Assembly: GCF_003605635.1 (NCBI RefSeq) | Contig: NZ_QMDW01000011.1 | Coordinates: 1-64,000 of the forward strand | Direction: 5' to 3' | DNA: 64,000 bases | Origin: Halonotius pteroides | GTDB taxonomy: Archaea; Halobacteriota; Halobacteria; Halobacteriales; Haloferacaceae | Part shown: piece after piece, positions 34,734 through 43,679 of the stretch | How the letters are laid out: every line of letters starts with the position of its first letter | Numbering within the stretch: the stretch's first letter is position 1 | The notes under the pieces: generated by a model | The model's input: only the letters and a program-made list of their open reading frames with translations | Database searches by the model: none | What the model was told of the DNA's origin: nothing | Program-made: the position numbers and the translations under genes

Positions 34734-35423
34734 ATGGCTACGACGACCGGCGGGCTCTCGATCCCCGTGCCGACCGGTCGCCGGCTCTACTGGGCGTTGT
34801 TTCTGAATAGCCAACTGCTGGCTGCCGTTCTCTACGTGCTGTTAACGACCGCGAGCTTTGCCTCATTCCGCCTGATCGTGTACGCTGCCATCTGGATCAA
34901 CGTGAGCGTGTGGGTCGTTCTCAACAGCCGGCCAGCGGCGACGGCGGCCACTCGGGTTCGTCGCCGCGCGCTGGCGATCGGTGGCGGTTACTTCGCGCTG
35001 TTGGCCGTCGCTGGCGGCCTCATTACGGTCGGTGTCGGCGAGGCGGCGACCGGGCTGCGGATCGCGCCGTTGCCGCCGGGGTATGGCCCGGCGCTGCTGT
35101 ACAGCGGCCAGCAGGTGACGGTTACGCTGATGCCGAACTATCTCGTTGGCTACGCCGCGCTCGCGTATCTAGTCTACGTGACAGTCATCGACGCTGCTGG
35201 CTCGGCGGCCGCCGGGCTGATCGGGCTGTTTTCGTGTGTCTCCTGTTCGTGGCCGATTCTCGCCTCGCTCATCTCAGCGATCACAGGCGGTGGCTCCTTG
35301 CTTGTCACCTCGGCGCTGCAGGTTTCCTACGGGCTGTCGACGGCCGTGTTTCTGGTGACGGCGGGGCTGCTGTATTGGCGGCCAACTGTGGTGCCGTGGC
35401 TGCAGCGACGGCGGTCGGCGTAA
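34734..35423 (+). CDS. polytopic membrane protein with intramembrane CxxC, oxidase-assembly neighbour
   Basis: This 229-residue protein has about seven hydrophobic segments. Near the C-terminus is a CxxC motif at the start of a helix (FSCVSCSWPILASL, about 163-176). It starts 3 nt after ctaB, so it is probably translated with it. The CxxC and position suggest a role in copper or disulfide handling during oxidase assembly (inference). A weakly similar CxxC membrane protein lies at 48295-48888. Family function is not known to me. Confidence 0.78.
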   Translation: MATTTGGLSIPVPTGRRLYWALFLNSQLLAAVLYVLLTTASFASFRLIVYAAIWINVSVWVVLNSRPAATAATRVRRRALAIGGGYFALLAVAGGLITVGVGEAATGLRIAPLPPGYGPALLYSGQQVTVTLMPNYLVGYAALAYLVYVTVIDAAGSAAAGLIGLFSCVSCSWPILASLISAITGGGSLLVTSALQVSYGLSTAVFLVTAGLLYWRPTVVPWLQRRRSA

Positions 35424-35533
35424 CTCTGGTAGGCCGGTTGCGGTGACGCGGGAGGCGGGCGCGCTTGGTGATAAGCGGCACCGATCGTTTCGTGTGCGAA
35501 ATAGTTTTTATGGGTGCTGTTAAAGCACCGACA

Positions 35534-36106
35534 ATGGATTCCGAGCGTGAGCGAACGATCCTCATCGTCGAGGACGAACAATCCCTCGCTGCACTGCATG
35601 CCCATCATCTGCAGGATGACTACGAGGCGCGGGTGGCGTTCACCGGCGGCGAGGCGTTGGTTGAACTTACCTCGGATATCGATCTCGTCTTGCTTGACCG
35701 CCGGATGCCAGGGATGTCGGGTGACGAGCTCCTCGACCATATCGACGACTGGGAATCCGACTGTCAGGTGATCATGGTTACCGCTGTCGACCCGGATCTC
35801 GACATCATCGACATGCCGCTGGCAGGCTATCTCACCAAACCCGTCTCCAAGGAGGAGCTGTTGACCGCGGTCGAACAGGCGTTCCTCATCGACGACTACG
35901 AGGAGCTGGTCTCCGAGTATTATGAAACACGCAAAAAATACGCCACGCTGACCGCGGAGTTCTCGCCGACCGAGATCGACGACGAGCGATTCGACGAACT
36001 CGAAGGGCGGATCGACGAGCTGGAAGCCGCGATGAACGAGATTCTCGATCAGTTCCCCGACGACGAGCTGCGGGAGGCGTTCCGTGGGATCCACGAAAGC
36101 GACTAA
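35534..36106 (+). CDS. response regulator with HalX domain
   Basis: This 190-residue protein has an N-terminal receiver (about 1-120: ILIVEDEQSL, phosphoacceptor in LVLLDRRMPGMSG, Lys in YLTKPVS) and a C-terminal HalX domain (DDYEELVSEYYETRKKYATL, then the coiled coil ELEGRIDELEAAM). HalX is a haloarchaeal output domain of unknown mechanism. The box A TAGTTTTTAT (35502-35511) lies 25 nt before the ATG and predicts a leaderless mRNA. No cognate kinase lies next to it. Confidence 0.92.
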   Translation: MDSERERTILIVEDEQSLAALHAHHLQDDYEARVAFTGGEALVELTSDIDLVLLDRRMPGMSGDELLDHIDDWESDCQVIMVTAVDPDLDIIDMPLAGYLTKPVSKEELLTAVEQAFLIDDYEELVSEYYETRKKYATLTAEFSPTEIDDERFDELEGRIDELEAAMNEILDQFPDDELREAFRGIHESD

Positions 36107-36178
36107 CGCAATTCACGCACGGTCTGGCGCACTACGCATTAGCGGACTGTTTTTCGGGGTGCCGGGGCTATGGGCTGT

Positions 36179-36418
36179 ATGTCGACAATTGAAATCGAAT
36201 ACTGTGTTCCGTGTGGGTTTCTCGATCGCGCACTCGCGGTTGAGGAAGCGATCTGCCGGCAGTTCGCCGACCACCTCAATCGGATCTCTCTGGTGATGGG
36301 CGACCACGGCGTGTTCATCGTCCGTGTCGACGGCGAGGTCGTCTTCGACAAGGCCGACGACGACTTCGATGTCGACGATATCGTTCGCCGCGTTCGCCCG
36401 CACGTCGCTGGTCGCTAA
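36179..36418 (+). CDS. Rdx (SelW/SelT/SelH-like) family protein
   Basis: This 79-residue protein has a thioredoxin-like fold with the redox motif CVPCGF near the N-terminus (residues 8-13), where selenoprotein W has CxxU. Residues IEIEYCVPCG and DGEVVFDKADDDF fit the Rdx family. The preferred ATG is at 36179, 3 codons inside an earlier ATG at 36170. Function probably thiol-redox; not established in archaea. Confidence 0.87.
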   Translation: MSTIEIEYCVPCGFLDRALAVEEAICRQFADHLNRISLVMGDHGVFIVRVDGEVVFDKADDDFDVDDIVRRVRPHVAGR

Positions 36419-36624
36419 CCGCTCGTGGTCGCCACGTCGCTCAGTGACCCCACCGCATGCCGTCCTCGTCGGTTTCCAGCACCCCGTTGGTTCGGCGACC
36501 AAACCGCCACGTCCCAAAACAGAGTTCCGAGACGCGCGTTCCTGTCGCACCGAGTTGCCGATAGTCCGTGCAGGCAGGTGATTCTATCGCGTCAAAAGCG
36601 CATCCACCCACGGCGATAAAACTG

Positions 36625-36768
36625 TTATAAGAAGACAGCCATTCCTGTTGTCAGACTGATCGCCACACAGATGACGAACATCATGACGAGTGCAACCGTC
36701 GATAGGTAGCCCCTGTCACCGCGACAGGCGTTGCCACTACTCCCCCATAGCCCCCCGGCCATACGCAT
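36625..36768 (-). CDS. possible small membrane protein (47 aa) in a 440-nt gap
   Basis: In the otherwise empty stretch 36419-36860, a minus-strand ORF of 47 residues starts MRMAGGLWGSSGN and has one strong hydrophobic helix (STVALVMMFVICVAISLTTG). An AT-rich ATATATTTG lies immediately before it. The Gly-rich N-terminus followed by a single helix looks like a real mini-protein, but its start overlaps the TATA-like element, so the transcription start is unclear. No further features are seen in the rest of this gap. Confidence 0.4.
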   Translation of the reverse strand: MRMAGGLWGSSGNACRGDRGYLSTVALVMMFVICVAISLTTGMAVFL

Positions 36769-36860
36769 ATATTTGTGACTCCCCCATCTTAGCTCTTGGG
36801 CTCGACAACTCGGGAGCGGTGAAACGGAATCCTTAGGCCGAAACCGCGCCGAGTGCGGAT

Positions 36861-37844
36861 ATGAACGAGGCTGTTGTCGCCGCCGGTGTCAGCAAACGCT
36901 ACGGCGAGACGGTCGCCGTCGACGATGTCGATCTCTCGGTCGCCGACAGCGAGGTCTTCGGGCTGATCGGCCCCAACGGCGCGGGGAAAACAACGCTCGT
37001 CCGCGCGCTTACCGGCACGACGCCGGTCGACGGCGAGATCACCGTCCACGGCGAGGCCCCAACCGCGGTCGACGCCGATCGGGTCGGACTGCTCCCACAG
37101 TCGTTTTCGCCTCCCGCTCGGCTGACCGCCCGTGAACTGATCGACTACTACGGCGGGCTCTATGCGACGGCTCGCGACACAGACGACGTGCTTTCGGCCG
37201 TCGGGATGGCTGCGGCCGCCGACAGCTGGTATGAGACGCTTTCCGGTGGCCAGCAACGACGGGTCTGCGTTGGGATCGCGCTGGTCAACGACCCCGACCT
37301 CCTCTTTCTTGATGAGCCGACGACCGGCATCGACCCCGCCGGCCGCCAATCGCTGTGGTCGCTGCTGGAGGAACTGGCCGACGGCGGTACCACGATCGTC
37401 CTCACAAGTCACTCGATGACGGAGATTCAGCGACTTGCTGATCGGGTTGGGCTCCTGCAGGACGGTCGGTTGGTCGCCGTCGGAACGCCAGCCGAGTTGA
37501 TCGACTCACACGGCGGCGAGAGCCAACTCGTTATCGACACCGACCAAGCGGCGGCCGCTGTCGACGCACTCACCGACGCCGACTTTGCGGCCACCCCGGG
37601 ATCGACTGAGGTCGTCGTCGACGGCGTCTCACCGGTTGAGATCGGCGATGCGGCCGCGGTGCTGTCGACAGCCGGCATCGAGTATGGCTCGTTGGCCTGG
37701 AGTGAGCCCAGCTTAGACGATGTGTATCTCCAGTTGACCGGCGAGGCCTTCGCCGCCGGCGACGCTGACAGCACCGCGGTCGCCACACCACCAGACACGC
37801 CTTCACCGACCGGAACTGAATCCCGACAGGAGGGTGCACAATGA
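36861..37844 (+). CDS. ABC-2-type transporter, ATP-binding protein
   Basis: This 327-residue ATPase has Walker A GPNGAGKTT (about 39-47), signature LSGGQQRRV (about 128-136), Walker B LLFLDEPTTGIDPAG and the switch His in LTSHSMTE. The C-terminal 100 residues form an extra domain seen in drug-export ATPases. It overlaps the permease gene by 4 nt (ATGA), and together they form an exporter of unknown substrate. Confidence 0.93.
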   Translation: MNEAVVAAGVSKRYGETVAVDDVDLSVADSEVFGLIGPNGAGKTTLVRALTGTTPVDGEITVHGEAPTAVDADRVGLLPQSFSPPARLTARELIDYYGGLYATARDTDDVLSAVGMAAAADSWYETLSGGQQRRVCVGIALVNDPDLLFLDEPTTGIDPAGRQSLWSLLEELADGGTTIVLTSHSMTEIQRLADRVGLLQDGRLVAVGTPAELIDSHGGESQLVIDTDQAAAAVDALTDADFAATPGSTEVVVDGVSPVEIGDAAAVLSTAGIEYGSLAWSEPSLDDVYLQLTGEAFAAGDADSTAVATPPDTPSPTGTESRQEGAQ

Positions 37845-38605
37845 GTCGCCTCCGGCGGATTCGTGCGGAGGCCGTCGCCGCGTGGCACTCCTTTCTCCGC
37901 CGTCGGACGGCAGTCTTCTTTACCTTCTTTTTCCCTGTCCTTCTGGTCGTGATCTTCGGCGCGCTTGTCCGCACCCAACCAACCGGCGGCGGGCTGTTCG
38001 CCGAGCCGGCAGCCTACTACATCCCGGGCTATCTGGCGACGGTGGTGTTGTTCACCCCGCTGTCCCGCGTCGGCAGTGAGATCGCCCGCCACCGCGACGA
38101 CAACCGATTCGAAAAGCTGGCGACGACACCGCTGGGGCGCGGCGAGTGGCTGCTCGCCCACACGCTCGTCAACGTCGCCATCATCGGCCTCGCAAGTCTG
38201 TTGATCCTTGGGTTGGTCGTCGTCTTAACCGGTGCTGCGGTACCGATCACTCCCCGGCTCGCACTGTTGGGGCCGTTTATTGTGGGTGCGGTCGTGTTGT
38301 TTTGTGGCTTCGGGGCGATCCTCGGGCGACTCTCCTCGACGCAGGACGGCGTTATCGCCGCCAGCAACACGATCGCGTTTCCCCTGCTTTTTCTGTCGGA
38401 TACCTTTGTCACGCTCGAACTCCTCCCCGGCTGGTTTGCGCCGCTTGTCGACCTCTCGCCGCTGACCTACTTCGCCCGCGGCGTTCGCGCACTCACCTAC
38501 GGGCCGGCCATCGAGGCACCATATGGGCGTGAACTGGCTGTGGTCGCGGTGCTAGCGGTTGGGTTCTTCGTCGCCGGTGCGTATGCGATCCCGCGAACTG
38601 ACTGA
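37841..38605 (+). CDS. ABC-2-type transporter permease
   Basis: This 254-residue protein has six predicted helices: FLRRRTAVFFTFFFPVLLVV (first), several more, and FVAGAYAIP at the end. LLFLSDTFVTLELLPGWFAPLVDLSPLTYF matches the ABC-2 permease signature. It overlaps the ATPase gene by 4 nt. Substrate unknown; daunorubicin-type exporters have the same layout. Confidence 0.92.
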   Translation: MSRLRRIRAEAVAAWHSFLRRRTAVFFTFFFPVLLVVIFGALVRTQPTGGGLFAEPAAYYIPGYLATVVLFTPLSRVGSEIARHRDDNRFEKLATTPLGRGEWLLAHTLVNVAIIGLASLLILGLVVVLTGAAVPITPRLALLGPFIVGAVVLFCGFGAILGRLSSTQDGVIAASNTIAFPLLFLSDTFVTLELLPGWFAPLVDLSPLTYFARGVRALTYGPAIEAPYGRELAVVAVLAVGFFVAGAYAIPRTD

Positions 38606-38683
38606 TCGATCTCACCCAGTTTCAGCTGTTACACTGACCGCAACTGATCCAACTGCGACCGCAAAATAGCCACCCGACCGTCG

Positions 38684-40261
38684 TCAGTTGAAGCTGAGTA
38701 CGACGACGATAATTAGGATCACCAGTATCGCCAGGGCAACGAGTCGCCCCATCGAGACGCCGGCCTCGGGTTCGGCGGCTGTCTCGGCTGCACTGTCAGC
38801 AGCCGCGTCGGCTGTATCAGTGTCAGTCTCGCGTGCGCTGTCGCTACCGCCTGCGTCGTCGGCGTCGTAGGTTTGTCGTGTGTCTCGAACAAGTGTGACT
38901 CGCACGTCGAGGTCGGCGGCGACCTCGGCGTTGGTTGCATCCGGATTCTCGGCGACGGCATCCAGAATCAACTCCTGGACGGCCGTCGGCTCGCCGGGGG
39001 CGGTGTCGACCGACGACTCAGCCGTCTTCTCGCCGGTCTCGTCGTCGAGATCCGAGCGCTCGAGATCGGCGTAATCGTCGCGGGTGTCTCTGACGATCGG
39101 GATTCGAGCCCCTGTTTCGGCGGCGATCTCGGCGTTGGTCAACTCGGGATCTTCGAAGGCGAGCCGGAGGATTTCGGTCTGGCGATCGCTTGGCTCGCCG
39201 GGCTCCCACTCCCTGTCGTCATCCGCGCTGGCACTGACTGTCCCGGCATCGTCGTCATCCTCGTCGTCCTCCTCGATGGTGCCTTGGCCACCGTAGTCGG
39301 CCGATTTACCGGGCTCGTGTTCGACCCGAGTGTCCCGGACGATCGCCACGTGAGTGCCGGTTTTCGCGGCGATCTCGGCGTTGGTCAACTCGGGATCCTC
39401 TTGGGCGAGTTCGAGGATCGCCTGCTCGGTATCGGACAACATACTTGCGTCGACGCCGGGCGGCAACTCGCCGTCGTCGGCGGTTTCGATCCCGCCGCCG
39501 CTGCTGTAGTCGTAGTCGGCAAGCGTATCCCGAACGAGCGGGACGCGTGCGCCGACCGTCTCGGCGATCTCGCCGTACGTCCACTCGGGGTTGTCGGCGG
39601 CGACCTGCTGGATCTGCTCTTGGAGGTCGCTGCTGGCCGATCCATCATCGCTGTCGGCCGACCCGTTGTCGTCGGCTGTTTCGCCGCCGAATTCAAAGCC
39701 GCCGTCGGCGTGTTCACTACGGGTATCTCGAACGAGTGTGACCCGCGCGTCGGTCTGTTCGGCGATCTCAGCGTTGGTCAACGCAGGATCCTCCTCGGCA
39801 AGCGCGAGGATCTCCTGTTGGCGGTCGCTGAGCTCGACCTCGTCGCTGCTGTCTGTGGCCTCATCGTCTTCGTCGTCGACCGGTTCAACACCGACATCGA
39901 CCTGCTCTTCGTACTCGGTGCGGGTATCACGGACGAAGGTGACTCGGTTGTCGGTTTCCTCGGCGATGTCGGCGTTTGTCGCCGATGGGTCGCGGGCGGC
40001 CGCTTCCAGCACCGCGAGCTGTGGGTCGCTGAGATCCGCGGTGTCGACATCGACATCAACCGTGTCGCCCCCGTCAGCAGCGTCGTCCGGGAGTTCGACC
40101 TGATCCTCGTACTCGTCGCGGATATCCCGGACGAGAGCAACCCGCGTGTCGGTTTGCTCGGCGATCTCGGCGTTTGTCGCCGCCGGATCCCGTAGCGCGG
40201 CTTCGAGTACTGCCGATTCGGTACCGCTAAACGACGCTGAGTCGATCGGTTTCTTCATCAT
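38684..40261 (-). CDS. tail-anchored protein with seven HTH-like repeats
   Basis: This 525-residue acidic protein consists of seven copies of a 35-40-residue unit followed by a single C-terminal helix (LVALAILVILIIVVVLSFN). Each unit reads like a short helix-turn-helix: an S-D-x-Q-x-x-I-L-x-x-A helix, an acidic step (EDPELTNAEIAAET), and a recognition helix ending in LVRDTR or IVRDTR. Units are joined by acidic, low-complexity linkers of variable length. The last helix and three trailing residues make it a tail-anchored protein facing the cytoplasm. I know no described family with this layout. Start at the first of two adjacent ATG codons (40261). Confidence 0.72.
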   Translation of the reverse strand: MMKKPIDSASFSGTESAVLEAALRDPAATNAEIAEQTDTRVALVRDIRDEYEDQVELPDDAADGGDTVDVDVDTADLSDPQLAVLEAAARDPSATNADIAEETDNRVTFVRDTRTEYEEQVDVGVEPVDDEDDEATDSSDEVELSDRQQEILALAEEDPALTNAEIAEQTDARVTLVRDTRSEHADGGFEFGGETADDNGSADSDDGSASSDLQEQIQQVAADNPEWTYGEIAETVGARVPLVRDTLADYDYSSGGGIETADDGELPPGVDASMLSDTEQAILELAQEDPELTNAEIAAKTGTHVAIVRDTRVEHEPGKSADYGGQGTIEEDDEDDDDAGTVSASADDDREWEPGEPSDRQTEILRLAFEDPELTNAEIAAETGARIPIVRDTRDDYADLERSDLDDETGEKTAESSVDTAPGEPTAVQELILDAVAENPDATNAEVAADLDVRVTLVRDTRQTYDADDAGGSDSARETDTDTADAAADSAAETAAEPEAGVSMGRLVALAILVILIIVVVLSFN

Positions 40262-40742
40262 TGGTCGACCCGTCGCATTGTAGATATGGTAGTTAGCTGG
40301 CTGGTACGTCCGTCGCTGGCGGCCCCCACTCCGCCGACTCTACTGTTCATACGGGTTGTCAACTCGAAGCAATAGTAATCAATCTAACGCCGTTATACAC
40401 AATTATTGCGTATTGATCCCGATTTATCGCCGAGTTTGTGGCTTCGATAGCAGCGGGATTGTGTACTCATTAGCTGTCGCTCATCCCCACCTTGGAAAGC
40501 AAAAGCGACGACAAGAGCGCGCGATTGGTGACACCCTTGCACTCTGTCGTGATACACGGGGCCTGTGTACGGCCGGTAAACACAGGCTCTACCCCGTTGA
40601 AGATAGGGATCACTGTTAAAGATATGCTTCAAACTATCAGGGCTGATATCTGTCAGGGGGTTCGGTCGAGCGTGATTTTCCCAGCCGATCGCCTCTCGCC
40701 GTGAACCCGGTTTTTACTACCGTGGGTGACGCTACACCAACC
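40262..40742. other. 480-nt intergenic region with a long inverted repeat
   Basis: No convincing gene is seen. An imperfect inverted repeat lies at 40556-40597: ACGGGG-CCTGTGT, an 11-nt loop, ACACAGG, a 5-nt bulge, CCCCGT. It could be an RNA hairpin, an operator or a relic. The right edge holds a box A (GGTTTTTACT, about 40710-40719) for the aldolase gene. The rest is AT-richer than coding DNA. Confidence 0.4.
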
Positions 40743-41393
40743 ATGCGCACCAAACACGACGTGTTCCAACAGCTCCGGGACAGCGGTGTCGTCGCTGTCC
40801 TCCGCGGGGTTGACGCCGACACGCTGATCGAGATCACCGACGCACTCCTCGCCGGCGGCGTCCGCGGGATCGAACTCACCGCCGACACGCCGGGCATCGC
40901 CGACATGGTCGCCGAACTTGACGCCTCCTTCGGCGACGAGGAGATCGCTATCGGCGTCGGCACCGTTCTCGACAGCGAAACCGCCCGCACCGTTATGCTC
41001 GGTGGCGCGGAGTTCGTCGTCAGCCCAAGCTTGCATGCGGATGTGATCGACACCTGCAACCGCTATGGGACGCTTGTCGCGCCTGGGATCATGACGCCGA
41101 CCGAGGCGATCACAGGGTATGAGGCCGGCGCGGATCTGCTGAAGGTGTTTCCGGCTTCCTCGCTTGGCCCGGCGCATCTCGGCGCGATCAAGGGCCCACT
41201 CGACCAGATCCCGCTGATGCCGACCGGCGGCGTTAGCCCTGATAACGCCGGCGACTACATCGAGGCCGGCGCGGAATGCGTCGGCGCGGGCGGCGCGCTC
41301 GTCGATTACGAGGCCGCCGAACGCGGCGACTTTGAGAGCATCACGGAGACTGCCACGGAGTTCCGGGCCGTGATCGACGACGCTCGAAGCTAA
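40743..41393 (+). CDS. kdgA: bacterial-type KDPG aldolase
   Basis: This 216-residue class I aldolase cleaves 2-keto-3-deoxy-6-phosphogluconate to pyruvate and glyceraldehyde 3-phosphate in the semi-phosphorylative Entner-Doudoroff pathway of haloarchaea. Visible: VVAVLRGVDADTLIE (Glu/Arg near the N-terminus), GVGTVLD, the Schiff-base Lys in LLKVFPAS (about residue 138) and LMPTGGVSPDN. The ATG at 40743 gives the normal start MRTKHDVFQQL. A box A lies about 28 nt upstream. Confidence 0.93.
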   Translation: MRTKHDVFQQLRDSGVVAVLRGVDADTLIEITDALLAGGVRGIELTADTPGIADMVAELDASFGDEEIAIGVGTVLDSETARTVMLGGAEFVVSPSLHADVIDTCNRYGTLVAPGIMTPTEAITGYEAGADLLKVFPASSLGPAHLGAIKGPLDQIPLMPTGGVSPDNAGDYIEAGAECVGAGGALVDYEAAERGDFESITETATEFRAVIDDARS

Positions 41394-41402
41394 CTGTCCA
41401 CA

Positions 41403-43097
41403 TCACCGTCGTCTGTCGTCCTGTTTGGTATCGGCTGTTGATCTCTCGGTTTCGGCAGTTGTTGTCTCGACTGACTCCTCTCTTGACGTATCATCCCCGG
41501 TTGCCCCCGTGTCTCGTGTCGCCGCCGATCTGTCTGTCCGCCGGCGTCGCCGATCAGCCAGCGACGCTCGCAGGCGATCCCGAAGCTCCGATCGGAGGGT
41601 GACGGCGTCATCGACCTCGATGTCGACAGCGGCGGCGTCGTCGCCGAGCACCGACAGCGAGCCTGCTGTATCGCCGATGACGGTGGCGACGCGCCACCGG
41701 CGTTGGAACAGCGTGCGGCTGTCGATGACAGTCTGTAGCCGGTGATAGGGAACCCGTTTTGTTTCGCGGTTCCAGACGCCGTTTCGGGTGACAAGGTGGT
41801 TGGTTCCCCGCCGGTAGCCGCGATGGAGCCATTTGTAGTGAGCGGCGATCGGCGCGAAGAGTACACCCACAAGTGGGAGATACCACGGAAGGGCGGCCAG
41901 CCGTGTAACGCTCACGCTGGCCGCATACAGCAGCCCTGTCACCCCAGCCAGTGCGATGAGATACCGCGCCAAGTACCGCCGCCGGATTCGCTTTGGCGGC
42001 TGATTAAACCCGCCTGTCTCACAGCCGTCGATCTCCGCGGCCAACCGCCGGATCCGATCGTGACCGGCGATCGGCACGGCGGCCTCGCTGCCGCGGTCGT
42101 TCGCCTGTCCCGGTGCGTAGCCGGCGGTTTCGACCGCCAGCGTTGCGTACCCTGCCCGCCGCTTCAGGGGGTTGTCGCTGATCGTCACCGTCTGGATCTT
42201 CTCGAAGGGGATCGTCCCGCTGTATCGCTGAAGCAGCCCCCGCTCATACCGAAGCTCGGTTTCCGACCGCGTCAGTCGGAACCCCCAGTAGTTGACGACC
42301 GCCGAGATCGCGCCGACGACCCACGAGAGAACGACCAACCCGACGAGCAACACCACACCCATGACGAACAACACGAGCGTCGGGTCGAGCCCGGTGGTTG
42401 CGACGGCCGCCGGTTCGGGAACGACCGGCGAGACAAACGGAATCAACCCGGTAAACACCGCAAACAACAGCCCCGGGACGCGTGGATCAAACGAAAGGAT
42501 CCCGGCCAGCGCCAGCTCGCTCGGCGAGATCTCAAACAGCAACTCCTCGTTGGGTTCGTCGACCTCTCGCGTCGTCGCGCTGTCGGTCGCTTCGCTGTCA
42601 CCGTCAGTGCTGTCTCTTTCGGCACTGTCGGCTGCTTCGGCCCCTGTTCGCCGACGTTGGTCATCCCCGCGCTTCCGTCGGCGGAGCTCATCTTGGATCG
42701 TTGTCGCCGCATCAGCGGTTACGTATCTGATCGCCGCCTCCGTCGAGCCGCCGCCGGCGGTTTCGAGGTTGATCGCCGACAGCCCGAGTAGCCGCTGAAT
42801 GACGTTTCGGCTGATGTCGACGTTCTGTACCCGGCCGTAGGGGATCTCCCGTTCTCGACGATTCAGGACGCCGGATTCGATATCGAAGGTATCGTCGGTA
42901 AAGGTGTACTGATACCGGCGGTAGTAGGCGAACTCATAGGCGAGGGCCAGCGCGATGGCACCACCGATCCCGGCGGCCACCAACGCGCTACTAAAGCCGA
43001 CTTCGGTGCCGACAGAGCCAACAAAAACAAGCGTGATCGCCAGCCGGCTGGCCTTCTGGAGGGCCCGATACGGCACCGACAGCGGGGCTAACTTCAC
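41403..43097 (-). CDS. membrane protein with three bacterial PH (bPH2) domains
   Basis: This 564-residue protein has hydrophobic helix pairs alternating with bPH2 domains (YdbT-like). The domains begin FTDDTFDIESGVLNRREREIP, LRYERGLLQRYSGTIPFEKIQ and LVTRNGVWNRETKRVPYHRLQ (at about 70-160, 275-365, 430-520). A Glu/Asp/Ser-rich linker sits near residue 165. It overlaps the next PH-domain gene by 4 nt; together they form the YdbS/YdbT-type pair, known from bacteria as membrane proteins of poorly known role. The C-terminus is Arg/Thr-rich. Confidence 0.85.
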   Translation of the reverse strand: MKLAPLSVPYRALQKASRLAITLVFVGSVGTEVGFSSALVAAGIGGAIALALAYEFAYYRRYQYTFTDDTFDIESGVLNRREREIPYGRVQNVDISRNVIQRLLGLSAINLETAGGGSTEAAIRYVTADAATTIQDELRRRKRGDDQRRRTGAEAADSAERDSTDGDSEATDSATTREVDEPNEELLFEISPSELALAGILSFDPRVPGLLFAVFTGLIPFVSPVVPEPAAVATTGLDPTLVLFVMGVVLLVGLVVLSWVVGAISAVVNYWGFRLTRSETELRYERGLLQRYSGTIPFEKIQTVTISDNPLKRRAGYATLAVETAGYAPGQANDRGSEAAVPIAGHDRIRRLAAEIDGCETGGFNQPPKRIRRRYLARYLIALAGVTGLLYAASVSVTRLAALPWYLPLVGVLFAPIAAHYKWLHRGYRRGTNHLVTRNGVWNRETKRVPYHRLQTVIDSRTLFQRRWRVATVIGDTAGSLSVLGDDAAAVDIEVDDAVTLRSELRDRLRASLADRRRRRTDRSAATRDTGATGDDTSREESVETTTAETERSTADTKQDDRRR

Positions 43098-43552
43098 ACC
43101 GCATCCTCCCCGTCGGCGTCGATGGCCAACCCCTTGAGTCGCTCCCGAAGATCGCTTGCGTCGTCGGGTGTTAACCCTGGAATCGTCACATCCGCCCCAC
43201 GGGAGCCGGCGGTGTAGACGACGGTGCTGGCGAGGCCGACGAGCCGCTCGAAGGCCGACCGCCGGGAGTCGACGTGTTGGATTCTGACAAGAGGTACCTC
43301 AGTACGAACCTGTGTGAAAACGCCCCGCTCGAGATAGAGGGCGTCATCGTTGACGACATACCGCCAGTTCCGATACCGCAAGATTGCGTGGACGACGCCG
43401 AGACTGACAAACAGCGCGGTGAGGCCGGCGGGAATCGACAGCGACGCCGAGCGGTAGACGGTGATCCCGGTGGCGGCACCGCCGAGGATGAGTGCGCCGA
43501 CCAGCGAGCGAAGCACCCAGATGATCCGGATCCGTGAGTTGAGCGCGTTCAT
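43094..43552 (-). CDS. bPH2-domain membrane protein (YdbS-like)
   Basis: This 152-residue protein has two transmembrane helices (about 12-33 and 40-58) followed by a bPH2 domain (WRYVVNDDALYLERGVFTQV to the end). The ATG at 43552 is preceded in frame by a GTG. Upstream on the minus strand lies ATGTATACTGG (about 43578-43588), a box A about 28 nt away, so the start agrees with a leaderless mRNA. First gene of a two-gene operon with the triple-PH protein. Confidence 0.83.
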   Translation of the reverse strand: MNALNSRIRIIWVLRSLVGALILGGAATGITVYRSASLSIPAGLTALFVSLGVVHAILRYRNWRYVVNDDALYLERGVFTQVRTEVPLVRIQHVDSRRSAFERLVGLASTVVYTAGSRGADVTIPGLTPDDASDLRERLKGLAIDADGEDAV

Positions 43553-43679
43553 CACCAGCCCTCCTGTCGGCGACGCCCAGTATACATGAGTATAGATATG
43601 GGTGGCGGGCGTATAAGTGCCAATATCATCTGCCCGCTGTCTCAGGAAGCCATCCGTCCATGGATCGATATGTTGAGGA

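Noticed and set aside
38873-40195. 440-codon plus-strand frame opposite the repeat protein
   Set aside because: Its own repeats follow those of the minus-strand repeat gene, which has the sensible protein (HTH-like units and a membrane helix).
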